Of a stretch of DNA of 37,232 nucleotides, positions 31,519 to 37,232 are shown piece by piece; within the stretch, counting starts at the first letter, position 1, and each line of letters begins with the position of its first letter. A model generated the notes under the pieces. That model did no database searches. It saw only the letters and a program-made list of their open reading frames with translations, and had not been told where the DNA came from. The stretch comes from an uncultured Muribaculaceae bacterium. Its GTDB lineage: Bacteria; Bacteroidota; Bacteroidia; Bacteroidales; Muribaculaceae. Made by a program: the position numbers and the translations under genes. The stretch covers positions 1 to 37,232 of the forward strand of contig CAJUJB010000025.1 in NCBI GenBank assembly GCA_910586595.1, in the 5' to 3' direction.

Positions 31519-31552
31519 ACCGTGCCCTCTATAGCTGAGGGCACGGTTTCGA
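31519..31552 (+). terminator. rho-independent terminator of clpC
   Basis: ACCGTGCCCTC (31519-31529) and GAGGGCACGGT (31537-31547) pair perfectly over 11 bp with a 7-base loop, followed by TTCGATATTT. It ends only 12 bases before the start codon of the next gene. Confidence 0.82.
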
Positions 31553-31559
31553 TATTTAC

Positions 31560-33017
31560 ATGACTACAGAAATATACACCCATATTTGCAATTATCTGCG
31601 CGATCTCATTGAAGGCACCCAGTGGGAGGGTCACGTATATACCGTAGGCGGTTGCTGCCGCGATTCTATCATGGGGCTGCCGATTAAAGATGTTGATCTT
31701 GCGGTTTCCACTCCGGATGGCGGCATCGCATTTGCCATGTGGTTGCATGAGAAGAATCTCACGGTATGTGAACCGACTACGTTCCCTAAATATGGCACGG
31801 CAAGGTTACGCCTGAAAGCCTTCCCCGACGATGAACTGGAACTCGTGCAAACGCGCCGGGAAAAGTATACCGACCGTACATCGCGTGATCCGTCGACCGC
31901 ATTCGGAACCATAGAAGAAGATTGTTACCGACGCGACTTGACCATCAATTCGTTGTACTACGATATTTCACGCGACAAAATCCTGGACATAACCGGCCGA
32001 GGAATCGCTGATATGGAAGCCCATATTATCCGCACCCCTGCCGACCCGGATATAACCTTCGACGATGATCCCGTGAGAATCGTGAGGGCTGTCAGATTTG
32101 CTGCAAAATTTGGTTGGGAGATTGAGCCAGCCGCATTCGATGCGATGTGCCGTCATTCCTCACGTCTTTCAATCATTACTCCAGAAAGGATGCAAGGAGA
32201 GTTTGAAAAGGTTATCACCAGTCCGCGTCCGGCAATGGCTCTTGACCTTTTACGTAAAGTAGGAGCCATGCCCTACATCATCCCTGAATTATGCAACACT
32301 TTCGATCTTCCGCAGACAGAGTATCATTTCGGCACGGTTTGGGAACATACACTCGCAACTATAGACCGAGTGCCCGATACTCCCCTCCTCCGCATGGCAG
32401 CTTTGCTGCACGACATCGGAAAGATTTCTGTTGCCACCAAGGGTAAAGATGGCCATTACCACTTCCCCGGTCACGATCGCCGATCACGTGCCATTATAGA
32501 CCAGGCACTTCGGCGTCTGCGTTTCAGAACGCCCTTCATCGACAAGGTTATTTTCCTTTGCTCAAATCATGAAGCCGCAAAAGGTTGGGGCGCCGATGCG
32601 TCAAAGATGAGCGATGCCGCATTGCGCCGGCTACAGCACTTATGTCATACGCGCCGCAGATTCGACAATCTTCTCACTCTGATTGATGCAGACAACCGTT
32701 CTTATGCGCCTGCTCACTGCATGCCCGATCAAGTTGCCGCGATTAGAGCCCGGTCGGCAGCCTTAGTGAAAGAAGGGTCAGGCATGTTCGGCTACTCTCT
32801 CCCGATTAAGCCGGCAAGAATCCGACGTATTCTCCACCTACCGCCCGGCTCAGGCAATGGTGTGCTCGAAAGGGCTATATCTGAGCTCTATAAAGCGGCT
32901 TTCGAAAACCCGAAACTCAACCGCGAACAAATGGCCAATATCGTGCAGCATATGCGCGGTCCAGAAGAGGATCAAGTCAAAAATAAGCGATCCTCGCGTA
33001 AGAAACGGAGACGTTAA
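31560..33017 (+). CDS. cca: CCA tRNA nucleotidyltransferase / poly(A) polymerase family protein with HD domain
   Basis: Adds or repairs the 3' CCA of tRNAs. The head/palm region holds VGGCCRDSIMGLPIKDVDLAV with metal-binding Asp44 and Asp46, then the RRDLTINSLYYD motif and the DPVRIVRAVRFAAKFGWEIE neck motif of class II nucleotidyltransferases. An HD phosphohydrolase domain follows (LLHDIGK, His284-Asp285, and FPGHDRRS). The C-terminus ends in a basic stretch (KNKRSSRKKRRR) probably contacting RNA. The 485-aa length fits the Bacteroidales CCA-HD form. The specificity (CCA versus poly(A)) is taken from the family's usual annotation, since only one homologue is seen here. A bidirectional terminator follows. 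Confidence 0.9.
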   Translation: MTTEIYTHICNYLRDLIEGTQWEGHVYTVGGCCRDSIMGLPIKDVDLAVSTPDGGIAFAMWLHEKNLTVCEPTTFPKYGTARLRLKAFPDDELELVQTRREKYTDRTSRDPSTAFGTIEEDCYRRDLTINSLYYDISRDKILDITGRGIADMEAHIIRTPADPDITFDDDPVRIVRAVRFAAKFGWEIEPAAFDAMCRHSSRLSIITPERMQGEFEKVITSPRPAMALDLLRKVGAMPYIIPELCNTFDLPQTEYHFGTVWEHTLATIDRVPDTPLLRMAALLHDIGKISVATKGKDGHYHFPGHDRRSRAIIDQALRRLRFRTPFIDKVIFLCSNHEAAKGWGADASKMSDAALRRLQHLCHTRRRFDNLLTLIDADNRSYAPAHCMPDQVAAIRARSAALVKEGSGMFGYSLPIKPARIRRILHLPPGSGNGVLERAISELYKAAFENPKLNREQMANIVQHMRGPEEDQVKNKRSSRKKRRR

Positions 33018-33027
33018 CCTAAAAAAG

Positions 33028-33063
33028 TTCGGCCGCCCATTCTATTTAGAACGGACGGCCGAA
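33028..33063. terminator. bidirectional terminator between cca and the GH128 gene
   Basis: TTCGGCCGCCCATTCT (33028-33043) pairs with AGAACGGACGGCCGAA (33048-33063) over 16 positions with two mismatches and an ATTT loop. TTTGCGTTTA follows on the plus strand and TTTTTT (plus 33021-33026) on the minus strand, so it can serve both converging genes. Confidence 0.85.
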
Positions 33064-33086
33064 TTTGCGTTTATGGCAATTTGACG

Positions 33087-35078
33087 TCAGAGAACTATTT
33101 TAGTTCCATTGATTATGTACATACCACGCGGCAAGTCATAAACAGCTGTCTCTCCTTCCGGCTCAACAGCTATAGTCCGCATCAGGCGCCCATCAGGGCG
33201 ATATAATGAATAGTTGCCACCTTCAGCAGATGCCACGTAGAGAGTTCCTCCGGCAACCCTTACTCCAAAAGTCGCAGCAGCTTCAGGTGCCGACACACCG
33301 GTAGCCTCGACCTGAGCTCCTACAATACGCGAGCATTTTGAGTAAGTGCCTTTATACGATTTTGCAAGTACGCGATATTCGTGTTTGCCTCCCAAATCAT
33401 ATTTTATGGTATAGCTCACGGTTTTGGCTGTTTTATAGTCAACGTCACGTACTAAAGTATCTATAGTCTCCCATTTTCCTCCGTCGATGCGACGTTGGAT
33501 ATAGTACTCTTCACCTGTTTCGCCATTATGGTCGGTGAAGGTAAGCTTCATATAGGTGCTATAGTGGACAAGCTTAGGGAATGGAGGTGCGATACGCCAT
33601 TTGTGAACATACTCACGCTCACGGCTGAATGCAGGTACAGAATTGTGGGCAGCAAACACCTTTCCGGCAGGTGTAAGTTTGTCATTGATGACTACCGAAC
33701 GAGCGTCTTCTACCCAGTTGTAGAATGAATGACGTTCGAGCCATTTGCATTCATCGAAGGCCGGAAGTATTTTGGCCAGCCATTCGGCCTGGATTGCAGA
33801 GTTGGCTTCGGTATGCGGACGCGATACAATAGAGTCTTTATTCTCTTTGGTGAGAATGATATTGAAATCCGCATCGCGACAAGGGCCTTTTTGGTCGGGC
33901 CACCACTCGCTTGTCCAGTTTGCACCGTTATTCCATTCCGTAATCCACATAGGACGGCCTCCGTAAGTGCCAGCACACAATTCGTTAATCTGCTTGCACA
34001 GGCCTTCAGGAGTCTGGGAATTCCAATACATATGCGTAGCCACGAAGTCTACACGATAGTTGAGTGAGTCGGCTGTGGCCATAAAGCGGGTCAGCCAGTC
34101 TTTTCTGATCTGGTCGGGAGCCGGAGAACCCACACGCAGGCCCGACATCATGAAGTTAGGCCACTCAGATATGGCATAGTCTGGAGAGAGGTCGCTTTGA
34201 TCTGCGTGATCCGGTTCGTTATATCCCAGCAGTTGTGATGCATCGGTACGTGAGCCGATCTTATCCCAACCATCCCACCACATATTGTGGCGCATCGGAA
34301 TAAATTCAAAGTCTTGCTGAGACTCATCGGATGCGCCCCACGAATAGTACCATGCCGAGCGGGTTATAGGTGTGACACTAAGTCCACATATGCCTTTTTT
34401 GCCAATCCTGTCGGCGCGGCATACACGGATAAATGACGCAAATTCGAGTCCATCCGGCATTTCATTGATTTCGAGGTCGGCGTCCGTGGCGGTGAATACT
34501 CGTGAATAACCCGTTCCGTCACTATTATTGGCGAAGGTTGCAGAATACCCGCGTTTCAATTTGAATGAACGTATAGAGTTGTCAAACGCCCCAAGTTTTT
34601 CCTGTGTCAGATACGACTTGCTTTTAGTTATGAGTTGCCCGCGATAATAAATGTCGCGTTGGCATACCATGGAGTTTCCGCTCAGATTCTCTCCATCGTA
34701 GATAGTGAGCGGTTCTGTCCAGCCCGAGGGAATTATCTCCGCTCCGTTGCCATAGATTGACAGTCGGTCGGTTGCAGGGTCAAAAGCTTTCCCGTTAATG
34801 GTAATTTTATCGAGATATCCGGATTCTACCTCCGAGCACATCAGTGACTCGAATATAAGACTCGCCGATGTACCGTTCAGGTTGATGGTCGCATCTTCGA
34901 GAGGTGTTGAGGAGGTTAGTTTGAGCACTCCTCCCGCATTGATTTCAACATGTTCGCCGGTAACTTTTTCCATCACCTTCTCTCCGTTTTCAACCACGGA
35001 GTCGGCATAAACCGGCAACACGCCTGTTGACAAAGTGCAACAGATTAGGATGTTTCTTAAATACGTGTTTTTCGTCAT
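33087..35078 (-). CDS. GH128-type endo-beta-1,3-glucanase, secreted, with C-terminal sorting-like domain
   Basis: Predicted extracellular or periplasmic glycoside hydrolase. Layout: signal peptide (LRNILICCTLSTGVLPVYA), a beta-rich N-terminal region (about 30-225) of unrecognised family, and a glycosyl-hydrolase catalytic core of the GH128 (Glyco_hydro_cc) type from about 235 to 475. The core has acid/base Glu288 (LLGYNEPDH), THMYW, and nucleophile Glu381 (WITEWNNGANWT). A fibronectin type III-like domain follows (about 500-590). A C-terminal module (GGNYSLYRPDGRLMRTIAVEPEGETAVYDLPRGMYIINGTKIVL) resembles a type A T9SS signal. Family GH128 members act on beta-1,3-glucan. It lies 32 bases downstream of sbcC, with no clear promoter between. 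No SusC/D partner is visible. Confidence 0.85.
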   Translation of the reverse strand: MTKNTYLRNILICCTLSTGVLPVYADSVVENGEKVMEKVTGEHVEINAGGVLKLTSSTPLEDATINLNGTSASLIFESLMCSEVESGYLDKITINGKAFDPATDRLSIYGNGAEIIPSGWTEPLTIYDGENLSGNSMVCQRDIYYRGQLITKSKSYLTQEKLGAFDNSIRSFKLKRGYSATFANNSDGTGYSRVFTATDADLEINEMPDGLEFASFIRVCRADRIGKKGICGLSVTPITRSAWYYSWGASDESQQDFEFIPMRHNMWWDGWDKIGSRTDASQLLGYNEPDHADQSDLSPDYAISEWPNFMMSGLRVGSPAPDQIRKDWLTRFMATADSLNYRVDFVATHMYWNSQTPEGLCKQINELCAGTYGGRPMWITEWNNGANWTSEWWPDQKGPCRDADFNIILTKENKDSIVSRPHTEANSAIQAEWLAKILPAFDECKWLERHSFYNWVEDARSVVINDKLTPAGKVFAAHNSVPAFSREREYVHKWRIAPPFPKLVHYSTYMKLTFTDHNGETGEEYYIQRRIDGGKWETIDTLVRDVDYKTAKTVSYTIKYDLGGKHEYRVLAKSYKGTYSKCSRIVGAQVEATGVSAPEAAATFGVRVAGGTLYVASAEGGNYSLYRPDGRLMRTIAVEPEGETAVYDLPRGMYIINGTKIVL

Positions 35079-35110
35079 GAATAATTAATGTGTTTTTGCA
35101 GTTTGGTTGG

Positions 35111-37232
35111 TTATGATGATAATGATTTTACTTCAATTTTACTTGCTACAGATGTTGGCGGACGGCTCACAACGAGCTGTACAGGTATCTCTGACCGAAG
35201 CTGCGCAACATGGCTTATTATGCCAACCCTCTTGCCGGAGGATCGATGCAACGACCGCAACATGCCCACAGCCCGTTGGAGTGGTTCGCCGCTGAGGGTG
35301 CCGAAGCCTTCGTCAATGAATAGAATATCTGATGAAAACGAAGTTCCGGCATCGGCCAGGGCAAGCGCGAGAGACAAGGAAACCATGAAACTCTCGCCTC
35401 CTGACGAAGTTATGACGGGGCGCCTCAAATATCCGTTGTATGCGTCTTCAAGCAGAATGAGATATTGGCCTTCGACGCCGCATAGTTTATATCTGTCGGT
35501 CAATTTGACAAGGTACTTGTTAGCACGTTCAAGCAAGTCTGCCAAGATAAAACTTTGGGCGATGCGGTTAAATTTCTCTCCCGTGGCAGAGCCCAGGAGA
35601 TCGTTGAGCCGTTGCCATTTAATCCATTCTTTTCTTGTCTTATCACTTAAATCGATTAGCTCCTTCTGCCTTGCACGGGCCTCTCCATCTTCTGCAAGCC
35701 TGCGCATCATCGCACCTTGGGTCTTCTGCGACTCTTCAATCTGTCGGTTAAGTTCGCTCGCTTGAATTCTAAGTGTCTCAACATTGTCTTCAGCGCTCAA
35801 TTCCGGCTTTTGTGACTCGAGAGATGCAAGTTGGCGCACATTCTCTTCAACAGCAGCTTCCGCTTTGAGAAGAATCTCTTTGGCTGCGACCAGTTCTGCC
35901 TCCATTTTAGCGATATTGTCGGCGCCGATTGCCATAAGACGTTCAATCTCCACGCGGGATCTATCGAGATGAGTGGTCAAGAAGGATTCAACTATCTGCG
36001 CGTATTGCTTAGCCTGCACGTCGAGTCGATCGCGATGATTGATGGCGGAATAAACCTTCGCTTCAAGATCGGCTATCCTCACGGGCCCACATTGCGTAAT
36101 CTCCGCCTGCATAGACGCCCAATGAGGAATTCTTGACTTGATTGAATCCATCGAAGCCCGTGCAGTGGCAAGTGCTTCGGAATACTTATCGATCTGTGCC
36201 TTCAATGTAGTGCGGCGGTCTTGCAGAGAGTTGTAGGCTAACTTTTCTTCCTTGAGAATTTTCTTTAACTCCGCCGGATAATCTTTAGCTGAGACATTCC
36301 ACCGTTCAAGTGCAGGCAAAGATTCAAAAACGGAAAGTAGATGGCAGAGGGTATCATGATTATCTTGCCTTAACTTTTCGAGCAATTGTTTCCGGGTCTT
36401 CAATCCGTTACACTCTGCGTCTATTCCAGAGAGTCTTTTTATCAGTTCTTCTTTCCGGCTGATTAGTTCAGCATATTTCTGCTGGAGGAATGTATGGTTT
36501 GTATGCAGATCAGTTGCAGACTTCACATCCGTACTAAGCTCCATAAGGGCCTTCTCCAGCATTGCGGTATGTGCTTCAAGCGCCGGGAGATTATCTTTCA
36601 TCCCAGCCTGGGCACATTTATCAGCGATAGTCTTACGTTTGCGGTCTAAATCGGCCAGGGTTGCTTTCAGCTTGGTAGAAGTCTCGGCAAACTGTCGCTC
36701 GCACTGGGCAAGCTCCGCAGTGCATGCAGCTATTTTTTCTTTAATGGCGCTATACTTATTATTGGCCTCGGACGCATTTGATCGGGCCAATTCCAATTGC
36801 TCACGCAGTTTTAATTCAATCGGAGGCATCTGTGCCACAGTCTGAAGGCACACGGGGCAAGTACATCCTTTTTTAAGTGTGGCACGTGCCGAGGTCGCCC
36901 ATTGTTCATTACTGAAATCCAGAACTTCGAGCAAGGACGCCGCCTGTTTCATTTGGGCCTCCGCTTCAGGAAGTTTTGCGCATTCAACTTCAACAACGGC
37001 CTTTAAACTTTCTATCTTGGCCTTTAGATTCTGCTGGCGGCCAGATTCTTCTTCATAGAGTGCGAGCTCATTTGAAACAGTCTTCAAACTATCTGTCATC
37101 CCTCGCCCCTCTGCTAAACTGGTCTGTAATTCCTGCTGGCGCTTCAAAAGAGAGGATAGATCTTTCTTTGCCATTTCGTCGCGGCTCTTCAAGATCTTGG
37201 CCTCCTGACTGACACACGCCTGGGTTAGCTGG
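35111..37232 (-). CDS. sbcC: SbcC/Rad50-type nuclease ATPase subunit, 5' part cut off by window end
   Basis: SMC-like ATPase that with SbcD processes DNA ends and hairpins. The frame is open through the window edge (a TTG at 37192 is not a real start), so the N-terminal Walker A part is missing. Seen here: the end of the first long coiled coil, the zinc hook KKGCTCPVCLQTVAQ (CxxC, near plus 36850-36870), a second long coiled coil with many Glu/Lys/Leu/Ala repeats, and the C-terminal ATPase half. The latter has the signature SSGGESFMVSLSLALALAD, Walker B ILFIDEGFGTL, and the D-loop/H-loop region with IISHVAQLRSEIP. sbcD is expected directly upstream, outside the window. Confidence 0.93.
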   Translation of the reverse strand, partial: QLTQACVSQEAKILKSRDEMAKKDLSSLLKRQQELQTSLAEGRGMTDSLKTVSNELALYEEESGRQQNLKAKIESLKAVVEVECAKLPEAEAQMKQAASLLEVLDFSNEQWATSARATLKKGCTCPVCLQTVAQMPPIELKLREQLELARSNASEANNKYSAIKEKIAACTAELAQCERQFAETSTKLKATLADLDRKRKTIADKCAQAGMKDNLPALEAHTAMLEKALMELSTDVKSATDLHTNHTFLQQKYAELISRKEELIKRLSGIDAECNGLKTRKQLLEKLRQDNHDTLCHLLSVFESLPALERWNVSAKDYPAELKKILKEEKLAYNSLQDRRTTLKAQIDKYSEALATARASMDSIKSRIPHWASMQAEITQCGPVRIADLEAKVYSAINHRDRLDVQAKQYAQIVESFLTTHLDRSRVEIERLMAIGADNIAKMEAELVAAKEILLKAEAAVEENVRQLASLESQKPELSAEDNVETLRIQASELNRQIEESQKTQGAMMRRLAEDGEARARQKELIDLSDKTRKEWIKWQRLNDLLGSATGEKFNRIAQSFILADLLERANKYLVKLTDRYKLCGVEGQYLILLEDAYNGYLRRPVITSSGGESFMVSLSLALALADAGTSFSSDILFIDEGFGTLSGEPLQRAVGMLRSLHRSSGKRVGIISHVAQLRSEIPVQLVVSRPPTSVASKIEVKSLSS

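Noticed and set aside
35088..35765. 225-codon open frame opposite the sbcC ATPase region
   Set aside because: It lies antisense to the conserved signature and Walker B region, with Ser/Arg-rich composition typical of a shadow frame.

Overview
The window looks like a chromosomal segment of a gut Bacteroidales bacterium, most likely of the Muribaculaceae (S24-7) or a close relative. Several lines of evidence point this way. Promoters match the Bacteroidetes pattern TTTG-N20-TAnnTTTG (tRNA-Gly, transglutaminase operon, small CTD-like gene). Shine-Dalgarno sequences are mostly absent. There are secreted proteins with type IX secretion-like C-terminal domains, a split ThrE exporter, a gyrA-TPR gene pair, PepSY-like/DUF2874 and GH128 proteins. 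Family-level placement is inference. No insertion sequence, prophage, integrase, CRISPR array or rRNA was seen, and no block has conspicuously foreign composition. Almost all the sequence is coding and no gap exceeds 300 bases.

Layout, left to right. Positions 1-50 hold the 5' part of a tRNA-Gly(GCC). The menaquinone genes menC-menE follow on the minus strand, divergent from a plus-strand rluA-family/fmt pair whose genes overlap by ATGA. Next is a plus-strand run of a small membrane protein, a PstS-like lipoprotein and a secreted TPR protein, closed by a strong terminator, then rarA. From 8.4 to 28.7 kb everything is on the minus strand. In transcription order this is: gyrA and a TPR protein; a PepSY-like secreted protein; a gliding-motility/T9SS type B protein, a lytic transglycosylase and uvrA; a tiny secreted CTD-like protein and a type I pullulanase; an exported murein-peptide operon (transglutaminase, NlpC/P60 endopeptidase, Tat-signal dipeptide epimerase); a glutamine synthetase; and a small membrane protein, the two halves of a ThrE-type threonine/serine exporter and a LysR regulator. 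From 28.9 kb, clpC and a CCA-adding enzyme are on the plus strand. A GH128 endo-beta-1,3-glucanase and the 3' part of sbcC, cut by the window end, lie on the minus strand.

Functional themes are envelope and glycan work (lytic transglycosylase, NlpC/P60, epimerase, pullulanase, GH128), genome maintenance (rarA, uvrA, gyrA, sbcC), and protein quality control and translation (clpC, fmt, cca, RluA family). The most unusual signal is regulatory. A near-perfect sigma-54 (-24/-12) promoter preceded by a perfect 15-bp palindrome lies in front of clpC. Other points of interest are a terminator that contains the next gene's promoter (uvrA / CTD-like gene), strong hairpins set directly in front of start codons (glnA, rarA, cca), a Tat-type signal on an enzyme that is cytosolic elsewhere, a free-standing sorting-domain-like protein, and Gly at the quinolone-resistance position of GyrA. 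I did not find a clearly new multi-gene system; most genes are recognisable families.
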